Shown here piece after piece: positions 32,658-40,237 of a DNA stretch of 64,000 nt. Origin of the DNA: an uncultured Muribaculaceae bacterium (lineage in GTDB: Bacteria > Bacteroidota > Bacteroidia > Bacteroidales > Muribaculaceae); the NCBI GenBank assembly GCA_910578385.1, contig CAJTQV010000010.1, forward strand, positions 1-64,000. Reading direction: 5' to 3'. Every line of letters starts with the position of its first letter. The first letter of the stretch is position 1. The notes under the pieces are model-generated. The model had not been told where the DNA came from. It made no database searches and was given only the letters and a program-made list of their open reading frames with translations. The position numbers were made by a program, and so were the translations under genes.

Positions 32658-34655
32658 ATGGCTACAGAAGATATGAACTACGATGAGGTTGACCTGGAAG
32701 GTCAGGCATCGGAAGCTAAGAAATATCAGGCGGACAACATTCAGGTCCTTGAGGGACTTGAGGCGGTCCGCAAACGTCCGTCGATGTATATCGGCGACAC
32801 TTCGGTGAGGGGTCTTCATCATCTGGTTTATGAGGTGGTGGACAACTCTATCGACGAGGCTCTGGCGGGTTATGCCAACAAGATTGACGTGACCATCGAG
32901 GAGAATAATTCAATCCGTGTCGTGGACAATGGCCGCGGTATCCCGGTTGACATGCACGAGAAGATGCACAAGCCCGCTCTTGAGGTGGTTCTGACCGTGC
33001 TCCATGCCGGCGGTAAGTTCGACAAGGGTTCCTACAAGGTGTCGGGCGGTCTGCACGGTGTGGGTGTGAGCTGTGTTAACGCGCTCTCCGACTATCTCCG
33101 TGCCGAGATTCACCGCGACGGCAAGGTGCATATGCAGGAGTATGCTTTCGGTAAGCCGACGTGCGACCTGACTGTGATCGGCGAGACTGACCACACGGGT
33201 ACCACAATCCTGTTCCACCCTGACGCTACGATCTTCAGCGAGACAATCTACGATTACGAGACGCTTGCAAACCGTCTGCGTGACCTCGCTTTCCTTAACG
33301 CCGGAATCACTCTGACTCTCACCGATATGCGTGTGCGCGACGAGGAGGGTAACCCCCGCAGTGAGGTTTTCCACAGCGACGAGGGTCTGAAGGAGTTCGT
33401 GAAGTATATCGATGCCGGCAAGGAGCCTCTGATCGAGGATATCATACACCTCAACACCGAGCGCAACGGTGTGCCCATCGAGGTGGCTCTGACCTACAAT
33501 ACTGACTTCAACGAGAATATCTACTCGTATGTCAACAACATCAACACGATAGAGGGTGGTACTCACCTGACGGGTTTCCGCCGTGGTCTGACCATGACCC
33601 TGAAGAAATATGCCGACGACAACAAGATGCTCGACAAGCTGAAGATCGAGTTGTCGAAAGAGGACTTCCGCGACGGACTCACGGCTGTGGTGTCGGTGAA
33701 GGTCGCCGAGCCGCAGTTTGAGGGTCAGACCAAGACCAAACTCGGTAACAACGAGGTGATGGGCGTTGTGCAGACGGCTGTCAGCGAGGCTCTCCGCAAT
33801 TATCTGGAGGAGCATCCGAAGCAGGCCAAGGTGATTGTCGACAAGGTTGTTCTTGCCGCGCAGGCGCGTCATGCCGCGCAGTCGGCGCGACTCAGGGTGC
33901 AGAACAAGTCGCCGTTCGCCGGTGCGGGTCTGCCCGGTAAATTGGCTCCGTGCAAGAGCCGCGACGCTGTTGAGTGCGAGCTGTTCCTCGTGGAGGGTGA
34001 CTCGGCAGGCGGATCGGCAAAGCAGGGTCGTAATCCACATTACCAGGCCATTCTTCCGTTGCGCGGTAAGATTCTTAATGTGGAGAAGGCGCAGGACCAC
34101 AAGGTGCTCGCATCGGACGAGATTGTGAACATGTACAAGGCTCTCGGCGTGACTATCGGCACAGAAGAGGATTCTAAGGAGCCGAACATGTCGAAGCTCC
34201 GTTATCACAAGATTGTGATTATGACCGATGCCGATGTCGACGGCGCTCACATCGCTACGCTGCTGATGACATTCTTCTACCGCAGGATGCGTCCGATCAT
34301 CGACAACGGGTATCTTTACATCGCGACGCCGCCGTTGTACAAATGTACTACCAAGGGCAAGAACAAGATCGAGGAATATGCCTGGACTGACCAGCAGGTG
34401 CAGCGGTTTGTCGATGACAAGTGTGGCGGCGACCGCGCGAAGCTGATTCTGCAGCGATACAAAGGTCTTGGTGAGATGAACCCGGAGCAGCTTTGGGAGA
34501 CCACCATGGACCCGGAGAACCGTATGCTGAAGCAGGTCACTCTTACTAACGCTGCCGAGGCCGACAGGACCTTCTCGGTGCTGATGGGCGAGAACGTGGC
34601 TCCGCGCAAGGAGTTTATAGAAGCGCACGCCACTTATGCGAATATCGATGCGTAA
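32658..34655 (+). CDS. gyrB: DNA gyrase subunit B
   Basis: The ATPase subunit of DNA gyrase. 665 residues. GHKL ATP-binding motifs are EVVDNSIDEALAG, RVVDNGRGIPVDMH and VSGGLHGVGVSCVNALS. The transducer domain continues to about residue 400. The Toprim domain has EGDSAGGSAKQGRN near residue 446 and IMTDADVDGAHIATLL near 523, and the C-terminal GyrB segment includes RYKGLGEMNPEQLWETTMDP. The last motif and the overall match favour GyrB over ParE. It is monocistronic, with its own promoter and terminator. Confidence 0.96.
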   Translation: MATEDMNYDEVDLEGQASEAKKYQADNIQVLEGLEAVRKRPSMYIGDTSVRGLHHLVYEVVDNSIDEALAGYANKIDVTIEENNSIRVVDNGRGIPVDMHEKMHKPALEVVLTVLHAGGKFDKGSYKVSGGLHGVGVSCVNALSDYLRAEIHRDGKVHMQEYAFGKPTCDLTVIGETDHTGTTILFHPDATIFSETIYDYETLANRLRDLAFLNAGITLTLTDMRVRDEEGNPRSEVFHSDEGLKEFVKYIDAGKEPLIEDIIHLNTERNGVPIEVALTYNTDFNENIYSYVNNINTIEGGTHLTGFRRGLTMTLKKYADDNKMLDKLKIELSKEDFRDGLTAVVSVKVAEPQFEGQTKTKLGNNEVMGVVQTAVSEALRNYLEEHPKQAKVIVDKVVLAAQARHAAQSARLRVQNKSPFAGAGLPGKLAPCKSRDAVECELFLVEGDSAGGSAKQGRNPHYQAILPLRGKILNVEKAQDHKVLASDEIVNMYKALGVTIGTEEDSKEPNMSKLRYHKIVIMTDADVDGAHIATLLMTFFYRRMRPIIDNGYLYIATPPLYKCTTKGKNKIEEYAWTDQQVQRFVDDKCGGDRAKLILQRYKGLGEMNPEQLWETTMDPENRMLKQVTLTNAAEADRTFSVLMGENVAPRKEFIEAHATYANIDA

Positions 34656-34701
34656 GAAATAGAGCTTAAGGCCGGAGACGACCTTGGGATGAAAGATAGG
34701 A

Positions 34702-34737
34702 AACGGAGCTGAGCCCGGTGGGCTTGGCTCCGTTTTT
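34702..34737 (+). terminator. Intrinsic terminator after gyrB
   Basis: AACGGAGC pairs with GCTCCGTT around an inner AGCCC/GGGCT stem and is followed by TTTTTC. Confidence 0.85.
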
Positions 34738-34744
34738 CTCTTTT

Positions 34745-34835
34745 GGTAAAGCCTGCAGGCTTTACCCACTCGACAGGGACTCGGGGACGGGACGGTGGGA
34801 CATCGGGCTGCGCCCTCACACCGGACAAAAGGTGC
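34745..34835. repeat. Palindromic repeats (CCTGCAGG-core and GGGC-TGC-GCCC)
   Basis: The third CCTGCAGG-core palindrome is at 34745-34766, here with GGTAAAG/CTTTACC arms, followed by CACTCGACAGGGACTCGGG. A GGGC-TGC-GCCC hairpin with TCACACCGGACAAAA is at 34805-34830. The remaining 34836-34944 is G-rich sequence with no feature I can name. Confidence 0.8.
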
Positions 34836-34944
34836 TGGTGGAGCAGGGGTGGGAACGGAGCGGGGGTTGGGGCGGAGCGAGAAGGGGTTTGAGGGGAGTG
34901 GGGTTGGATCGGAGCGGGCGGGAGTGGGGGGGGAGCGGGGGCGG

Positions 34945-36339
34945 TTACTTGTTGAGGAGGGAGTGGAAGAGGCGGAGGTAGGCGGTGGCTACTGTGGGGG
35001 CTGAGAAGCGGGCGCGGGCTGAGGCGAGCATGCGGGCGCGGATTTCTGCGGCGGGTTGCCGCGAGGCCCAGATTATGCCGTCGGCGATGTTGGCGGCCGC
35101 CCGGTGCAGGTCGTCGTCCCAGTCGGCGATGTAGCCGGTGGAGAGGTGGTCGATGATGTCGGACTGGCCTCCGCGGCCGAATGAGACCGGGATGCAGCCG
35201 TAGACCTGGCCTTCGACGAGGGTGCCGGGCAATGTCTCGTAGAGGGAGGTGGAGATGACGGCGTCGGCGTCGGCGTAGACGGCGCGGATGTTTCCCTCGC
35301 CGCTGATTAGGCCGAGGTGGCGGTGGGCGATTGCGATGCCTTCGATGGCGGCCGGGTCTTTGATGTTGCCGAAGGTGACAAGCTCCATGCGGGCGGCTTG
35401 GTCGGGGTAACGCTCCTTGAGGACTTTGGTGGCTTCGACGAGGATGGGGAGACCCTTGACGGGGTCGTCGAGGCGCGCCGCGCCCATCAGGATGCGGAAC
35501 TTGGGGAGGGGAGCTGAAGCTCTGCGCTCGGACAAATAACCGGACTCGGGGGTGGGGGCTTGTGGGAGGGGAGCTGAAGCTCCGCGCTTGGACAAATAAT
35601 CGGACTTGGGGGAGGAGGCTGTTGGAGCGGTTTCTATGGGGGCTGCAGCTGCTGTGGGGGCGGCTGGGATTGGGAAGGCGTTGGGGATGACGGAGAGGGA
35701 GGCGGTGGCGAGGAGGGGGGACCGACGGGCGAGGTTGGCGAGCCAGTTGGAGACGGCCACGAAGTGGAGGCGCGGGGCGGAGGTAGTGGGGGGGTGGTAG
35801 ACGGTGTTTTTGTTGTTCCAGACGGAGAAGGAGATGTCTTGGGTGGAGGCTCCTTTGCCGAGGAGGGGGCAGAGGCCGCAGGTGGTTTGCCAGCGGGTGC
35901 AGGTGCCGGCGTGGTGGCAGATGCCGGTGAAGTTCCACATGTCGTGCATGGTCCAGATGACGGGCTTGCCGAGGCGCAGGAGCTCGCGCACGCCTTTGAG
36001 CGAGAGCATGCCCTGGTTGACCCAGTTGAGGCAGATTACGTCGGCTTTGCGCACGAGCGGATGGCGGTGCAGGGGGAGGCCGTCGGAGGCGGTGTCAACC
36101 TTGAAGAGGTTGGCGCGGTTCAGACCGTTGGCGAGGAATATTTTCAGCCGCTCGGCGAGGAATGGGCGCTTTATGGCGGAGGGGGAGGCGGCGAGGTGGA
36201 CGAACGGGGAGTCGTGGCGCTTTTCGGTGACGAGCATGCGGGCATCGACGCCGAGGTCGCGCAGGGCATACATGAGGCGGCGGCTGACTACGGCTGCGCC
36301 TCCGGTGGAGTCGGATTTGTTTATGATGACGACTTTCAT
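34945..36339 (-). CDS. Glycosyltransferase family 4 protein with in-frame repeat insertion
   Basis: A cytoplasmic GT-B sugar transferase of 464 residues. I start it at 36339 (MKVVIINKSDSTGGAAVVSR); the longer open frame upstream only reads through palindromic repeats. N-terminal domain: GGAAVVSRRLMYAL, VWTMHDMW-type WTMHDMWNFTG, FVAVSNWLANLA. C-terminal domain: FRILMGAARLDDPVKGLPIL, NIRAVYADADAVISTSLYET with the usual GT4 acidic motif ETLPGTLVEGQVYG. Between the domains, residues about 240-279 are two 20-residue copies (YLSKRGASAPLP and YLSERRASAPLP) encoded by a 60-bp duplicated palindromic repeat. The linker just before is Ala/Pro/Thr-rich. The acceptor and sugar are unknown. Confidence 0.85.
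   Translation of the reverse strand: MKVVIINKSDSTGGAAVVSRRLMYALRDLGVDARMLVTEKRHDSPFVHLAASPSAIKRPFLAERLKIFLANGLNRANLFKVDTASDGLPLHRHPLVRKADVICLNWVNQGMLSLKGVRELLRLGKPVIWTMHDMWNFTGICHHAGTCTRWQTTCGLCPLLGKGASTQDISFSVWNNKNTVYHPPTTSAPRLHFVAVSNWLANLARRSPLLATASLSVIPNAFPIPAAPTAAAAPIETAPTASSPKSDYLSKRGASAPLPQAPTPESGYLSERRASAPLPKFRILMGAARLDDPVKGLPILVEATKVLKERYPDQAARMELVTFGNIKDPAAIEGIAIAHRHLGLISGEGNIRAVYADADAVISTSLYETLPGTLVEGQVYGCIPVSFGRGGQSDIIDHLSTGYIADWDDDLHRAAANIADGIIWASRQPAAEIRARMLASARARFSAPTVATAYLRLFHSLLNK
35502..35621. repeat. Two 60-bp repeat copies inside the GT4 gene
   Basis: Exact 60-bp spacing; each copy holds GAGCTGAAGCTC(T/C) followed by GCGC(T/C)(C/T)GGACAAATAA (35511-35539 and 35571-35599), the same element found between genes at 6782, 36386 and 61261. 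Sixty bases equal 20 codons, so the gene's frame is kept. Confidence 0.9.
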
Positions 36340-36356
36340 ATGATTTTTCTTTTTTC

Positions 36357-36455
36357 GGGCTTCCGCCCTCACACTGCTGCGGAGAGGAGCTAAAGCTCTG
36401 CGCTTGGACAAATAAAGGGCGCGGACGGGGGGGATTCGGGCTTCCGCCCTTACAC
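36357..36455. repeat. Intergenic palindromic repeats upstream of the GT4 gene
   Basis: GGGC-TTCC-GCCC with CTCACAC at 36357-36374, GAGCTAAAGCTCTGCGCTTGG(...)AATAA at 36386-36415, and a second GGGC-TTCC-GCCC with TTACAC at 36438-36455. They lie between the GT4 start and the end of the dihydrofolate reductase gene. Confidence 0.85.
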
Positions 36456-36466
36456 TGCTGCACTTG

Positions 36467-37231
36467 TTAGCGGCGGGTGTAGGTTTCGTAGCGGAAGGTG
36501 AGGCCGCAGCGGGAGGTGATGGGCTCGGAACGGTCGGTCAGGATCCAGTCGGTCTCGGACAGCTCGGGGAAGCGGGTGTCGGCTTCGGGGAAGCGGGCCT
36601 CGATGCGGGTCACGTCGATGTGGGTCAGGATGGGCATCGCTGCGGCGTAGACCTGACCGCCGCCGATTATGTAGGGAACCTCGGGCGGAGGGCACATGGC
36701 GACTGCGGCTGCGATTGAGGAGGCTACTTCTGTTGGAATCGGGTGCGCGACGGTGGTCGCGCCACAGGAGGTCGAGCCAAGCTCTCCCGGTTGCGCTGTG
36801 GAGCCGGGAGAAGAGGGGGAAGGGACGGCCGGGGTGGAGGGGCGAGAAGAGGGAGAAGGGACGGCCGGGGTGGAGGGGCGAGAAGAGGGAGAAGGGCCGG
36901 TGGGGGTGAAGCCGGGTTGGCGGGTGAGGATTATGTTGCGGCGGCCGGGGAGGGGGCGGCGGGGGAGGGAGAGCCATGTGGCGCGGCCCATGATGACGGG
37001 GTGGCCCATGGTCAGCTCCTTGAAGTGGCGGAGGTCTTCGGGGATGTGCCAGGGCATGTCGCCACGGAAGCCAATCTCGTTGCCGAGGCCCATGGCCACG
37101 ATGGCGCGGACCTCGCGGAGGCGGGCCGTGGATGAGTTGAAAGTGCTGAAAGGGTGTATGCCGCCGGTGTCGCGGACGTCGGGAATGTCCTTCTCGAAGG
37201 GAAAAATCACGCTTGTCTCCATGGAAATCAC
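36467..37231 (-). CDS. folA: Dihydrofolate reductase with a repeat-derived insertion
   Basis: Reduces dihydrofolate to tetrahydrofolate with NADPH, supporting thymidylate synthesis. 254 residues against about 160-170 usual. Family motifs: VRAIVAMGLGNEIGFRGDMP with the active-site region WHIPEDLRHFKELT, HPVIMGRATWLSLPRRPLPG, RRNIILTRQPGF and PYIIGGGQVYAAAMPILTHI. Two extra parts are present: about 40 residues before the usual start, and about 45 residues (about 111-162) between ILTRQPGFTPTG and TEVASSIAAAV made of two PSPSSRPSTPAV copies and a palindromic repeat (GATTVAHP). The frame and all core motifs are intact, so it is probably active. The start may be 37222, because the promoter lies very close. 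Confidence 0.9.
   Translation of the reverse strand: MISMETSVIFPFEKDIPDVRDTGGIHPFSTFNSSTARLREVRAIVAMGLGNEIGFRGDMPWHIPEDLRHFKELTMGHPVIMGRATWLSLPRRPLPGRRNIILTRQPGFTPTGPSPSSRPSTPAVPSPSSRPSTPAVPSPSSPGSTAQPGELGSTSCGATTVAHPIPTEVASSIAAAVAMCPPPEVPYIIGGGQVYAAAMPILTHIDVTRIEARFPEADTRFPELSETDWILTDRSEPITSRCGLTFRYETYTRR
36745..36897. repeat. Repeat insertion inside folA
   Basis: A GCGCGAC-GGTG-GTCGCGC hairpin at 36745-36765 (second copy at 17-37) and a GAGC-CAA-GCTC hairpin near 36774 are followed by 36-bp tandem units starting at 36808 and 36844 and a partial third at 36880. The unit of 36 bp is 12 codons, so the insertion keeps the frame. Confidence 0.85.
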
Positions 37232-37240
37232 ATTTATTTA

Positions 37241-37270
37241 CAAAGATAAGCAAAAATATTGCTATCTTTG
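37241..37270. promoter_or_regulatory. Divergent promoter pair for folA and the Na/Pi transporter
   Basis: A near-perfect palindrome has TATCTTTG on the plus strand at 37263-37270 and the same box on the minus strand (CAAAGATA at 37241-37248). Each is a consensus -7 element facing its own gene. Clear -33 boxes are not visible on either strand. Confidence 0.5.
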
Positions 37271-37300
37271 CAGAAAATATGAATGAAATCGTAAACAGCG

Positions 37301-39097
37301 ATGAATTATAGTGTAATAGACTTTATCAGCCTATTAGGTTCCGTGTGCCTTTTCCTGTATGGAATGAAGGTGATGAGCGAGGGCCTTCAGAAAGTCGCGG
37401 GCGACCGTCTGCGCAACATTCTCGGCATCATGACCCGCAACCGGGTCACGGGAGTTCTTACAGGTATACTTATCACCGCACTGATTCAGAGTTCGAGTGC
37501 CTCGACGGTGATGGTGGTGAGTTTTGTGAATGCCGGACTGATGAGTCTGGCGCAGGCGATGGCCGTGATATTCGGTGCGAACGTCGGAACGACGGCTACG
37601 ACATGGATTATCTCGGCTTTTTCGTTTGAGGTGAACATATCGGATTACAGTATACTGCTCCTTGCGGTGGGTGTGCCGATGATGTTCATGAAGAAGAGTA
37701 CGTACAAGTCGATGGGCGAGTTCCTGGTGGGATTCTGTTTCCTGTTCATGGGCCTCGACCTTATCAGTACTTATGTTCCTAACCTCCAGGAGAATCCGGA
37801 AATGCTTCAGTTCATGACCCGGTACACGACTTTAGGTGTCGGCTCGGTGCTGATTTTCTTCGCGTTGGGTATTGTGTTCACAATGATCGCGCAGAGTTCG
37901 GCGGCGACTTTCGCGATAACGCTGATCATGTGCTCGCAGGGGTGGATCTCGTTCCTGTTGGGTTGTGCGATAATACTTGGCGGTAATATCGGAACTACAA
38001 TCACTCCGGTATTGGCGTCGTTGAGCGGTAACTTGGCGGCGAAGCGGACAGCAATGGGTCATGTGCTCTTCAATGTGATCGGTTCGCTGGTGGTGCTGTG
38101 TGTGTTCCATCCGTTTGTGGAGCTTGTGGCAGACATCACCAAGGCTTGCGACGGTATCAATCCGCTCTCAATCAGCGAGGCACAGGAGGCGGGAATGCGC
38201 GGTACTACATTGCTCGACGCGAAGGGTGGCATGACAGCCCGTGCGCAGAGCTGTGTGGCATTTGGACTGGCGATGTTCCCGACTGTGTTCAATGCCATCA
38301 ACCTGTTGATAATGATATGGTTCACGAAACTATATGTGAAGGCTGTATGCTGGATAATGCCTACGCGCCATAAAGAGGATGACGAGGAGTTTGTGCTCAA
38401 GTACATAGGCCGCGGTCTTCTGTCGGCCTCGGAGCTCAACATCACCCAGGCGCAGAAAGAGATACTGCTCTATGGCCAGCGGGTTGAGCGGATGATCGGC
38501 ATGGCGAGGAAGATGATACATCTTGATGCCAAAGATGAGGAATATCAGCCGACGTTCGACCGGCTGGAGAAATATGAGGAGATTTCCGACCGCATGGAGA
38601 TGGAGATCGGCACGTTCCTCAATCAGGTGGCCGAGGGTCGTCTGAGTCCCGAGGGTAAGATGCGCGTGGCCGGTATGCTGCGTATAGTCAGCGAGATAGA
38701 GTCAATTGCCGACGGCTGTTACAATGTGGCCAAGACGATGAACCGCAAGAACCAGATACATGTGGAGTTCAACGACTCGGTGCTGAGGGAAATCGACCGG
38801 ATGTACGAGCTTGTGAGCGGAGCGATGACCAATGTGCTCGGTCTGCTTGAGGAGCTTGAGACACCGGAGAACTCGCGGATAGTGGCCGCCTACAACAAAG
38901 AGCGCGAGATAAACAATCTGCGCAACAAGCTCCGCGACGGCAACATCTTCAACATCAACAACAAAGAATACAATTATCAGGAGGGTATCTTCTTCATGGA
39001 CCTCATAGGCGAGGCCGAGAAACTCGGTGACTACATGCTCAACGTTGTGGAGGGTGTGAAGCACCAGTTCAAGACGCTCCCCTCGATGGAGAAATAA
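37301..39097 (+). CDS. Na+/phosphate cotransporter family protein with PhoU-like domain
   Basis: Inner-membrane sodium-phosphate symporter of the NptA/PNaS type, 598 residues. The transport domain has the two inverted QSS motifs, LIQSSSASTVMVVSFVNAG near residues 63-81 and IAQSSAATFAITLIMCSQG near 195-215, each followed by GANVGTT or GGNIGTT. About nine hydrophobic segments reach residue 350. The C-terminal third (about 385-590) is helical and charged like PhoU (ERMIGMARKMIHL, ISDRMEMEIGTFL). It heads a same-strand run with manC, a lipoprotein and yifB. Confidence 0.92.
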   Translation: MNYSVIDFISLLGSVCLFLYGMKVMSEGLQKVAGDRLRNILGIMTRNRVTGVLTGILITALIQSSSASTVMVVSFVNAGLMSLAQAMAVIFGANVGTTATTWIISAFSFEVNISDYSILLLAVGVPMMFMKKSTYKSMGEFLVGFCFLFMGLDLISTYVPNLQENPEMLQFMTRYTTLGVGSVLIFFALGIVFTMIAQSSAATFAITLIMCSQGWISFLLGCAIILGGNIGTTITPVLASLSGNLAAKRTAMGHVLFNVIGSLVVLCVFHPFVELVADITKACDGINPLSISEAQEAGMRGTTLLDAKGGMTARAQSCVAFGLAMFPTVFNAINLLIMIWFTKLYVKAVCWIMPTRHKEDDEEFVLKYIGRGLLSASELNITQAQKEILLYGQRVERMIGMARKMIHLDAKDEEYQPTFDRLEKYEEISDRMEMEIGTFLNQVAEGRLSPEGKMRVAGMLRIVSEIESIADGCYNVAKTMNRKNQIHVEFNDSVLREIDRMYELVSGAMTNVLGLLEELETPENSRIVAAYNKEREINNLRNKLRDGNIFNINNKEYNYQEGIFFMDLIGEAEKLGDYMLNVVEGVKHQFKTLPSMEK

Positions 39098-39121
39098 TCA
39101 AACCTACACTAACAACTTGCT

Positions 39122-40222
39122 ATGGACGCACTTGAGAAAAAAAGTCATCGTTATTGTGTGATAATGTGCGGCGGTGTCGGATCGCGTTTCTGGCCTTTCA
39201 GCCGGAGCAACCGCCCGAAACAGTTTCTTGATTTCTTCGGCACGGGCCGCAGTCTGCTTCAGCTGACCTACGACCGTATGCTGCCCATAACCGACCCGGA
39301 GCGCATCATACTTGTGACGAACAGTGCCTATTACGACATAATCCGTGAGCAGCTGCCCGAGGTGAAGGAGGAGAACATCCTGCTGGAGCCGGCACGCCGC
39401 AACACGGCTCCCTGCGTGTGCTGGGCGGCACATCATATACTCGCCCTCGACCCCGAGGCTTCGATTGTGACTCTGCCGTCGGACCATCTGATACTCCGCG
39501 AGTCGGAGTTCCATTCGGTGATACTCAAAGGTCTGGAGTTTGTGGAGGGTGGAGACCGCCTTCTCACAATCGGACTGAAGCCCACTTCGCCGCATACGGG
39601 CTACGGCTACATACAGCGCGGAGAACCGGTTGGCGATGCCGGCGACATAATGAAAGTGAAGTCATTCACGGAGAAACCCAACCTGGAGATGGCCAAGGTG
39701 TTCCTGAGCACGGGCGAGTTCTTCTGGAATTCCGGTATGTTCATGTGGCGTGCTGACAGCATACTCCGTGCATTCGACAAATATGACCCCGAGACAGCGA
39801 CCATCTTCGATGCCGGGGAGGGTGCGTTCGGCACCCCGGGCGAGATGGTGTTTATCGACAAGGCATTCCCCAACGCTCCCTCTATCTCGATAGACTACGC
39901 GATAATGGAGAAGGCAGACAATGTGTATGTCGAGACCGCCGACCTCGGCTGGAGCGACCTCGGCACGTGGAACGCCCTGTATGACTGCTCGCCCAAGACA
40001 CCGGAGAGGAACGTGACACAGAACTGCAAGGTCATGGCGCATGACTGCGAGGGTACTCTCTTCGCAGCTTCGCCCGACAAGATTGTAGTGGCCGCCGGAC
40101 TGAAAGACTATATCGTGGCCGACCGTGGCAACGCACTTCTGATCTATCCCCTTGCCGAGGAGCAGAAGATACGTCAGGTTGTGAACGAGGTGCTGGCACG
40201 TTTCGGCGAAGACTACGTATAA
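39122..40222 (+). CDS. manC: Mannose-1-phosphate guanylyltransferase
   Basis: Makes GDP-mannose from mannose-1-phosphate and GTP in the cytoplasm, supplying mannose, fucose and related sugars for surface glycans. 366 residues, so only the nucleotidyltransferase and its C-terminal beta-helix are present, with no fused phosphomannose isomerase. Motifs: IMCGGVGSRFWPFSRSNRPK (pyrophosphorylase signature), TLPSDHLIL, GYGYIQRGE, KSFTEKPNLEMAK, FFWNSGMFMW and WSDLGTWNAL. It lies 24 bp after the phosphate transporter and upstream of the membrane-protein array. Confidence 0.94.
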   Translation: MDALEKKSHRYCVIMCGGVGSRFWPFSRSNRPKQFLDFFGTGRSLLQLTYDRMLPITDPERIILVTNSAYYDIIREQLPEVKEENILLEPARRNTAPCVCWAAHHILALDPEASIVTLPSDHLILRESEFHSVILKGLEFVEGGDRLLTIGLKPTSPHTGYGYIQRGEPVGDAGDIMKVKSFTEKPNLEMAKVFLSTGEFFWNSGMFMWRADSILRAFDKYDPETATIFDAGEGAFGTPGEMVFIDKAFPNAPSISIDYAIMEKADNVYVETADLGWSDLGTWNALYDCSPKTPERNVTQNCKVMAHDCEGTLFAASPDKIVVAAGLKDYIVADRGNALLIYPLAEEQKIRQVVNEVLARFGEDYV

Positions 40223-40237
40223 GAGAAAGCAGAGAGG

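Noticed and set aside
32658..34655. Topoisomerase IV subunit ParE instead of GyrB
   Set aside because: The RYKGLGEMNPEQLWETTMDP segment and overall pattern fit GyrB better, though separation by eye is not absolute.
32910..34769. Minus-strand open frame of 619 codons opposite gyrB
   Set aside because: Shadow of gyrB; Leu/His/Val-rich translation with no recognisable motif.
34634..35938. Minus-strand open frame of 434 codons rich in Pro/Arg/His across the gyrB end and the GT4 gene
   Set aside because: Out of frame with the clear GT4 protein and of low-complexity composition.
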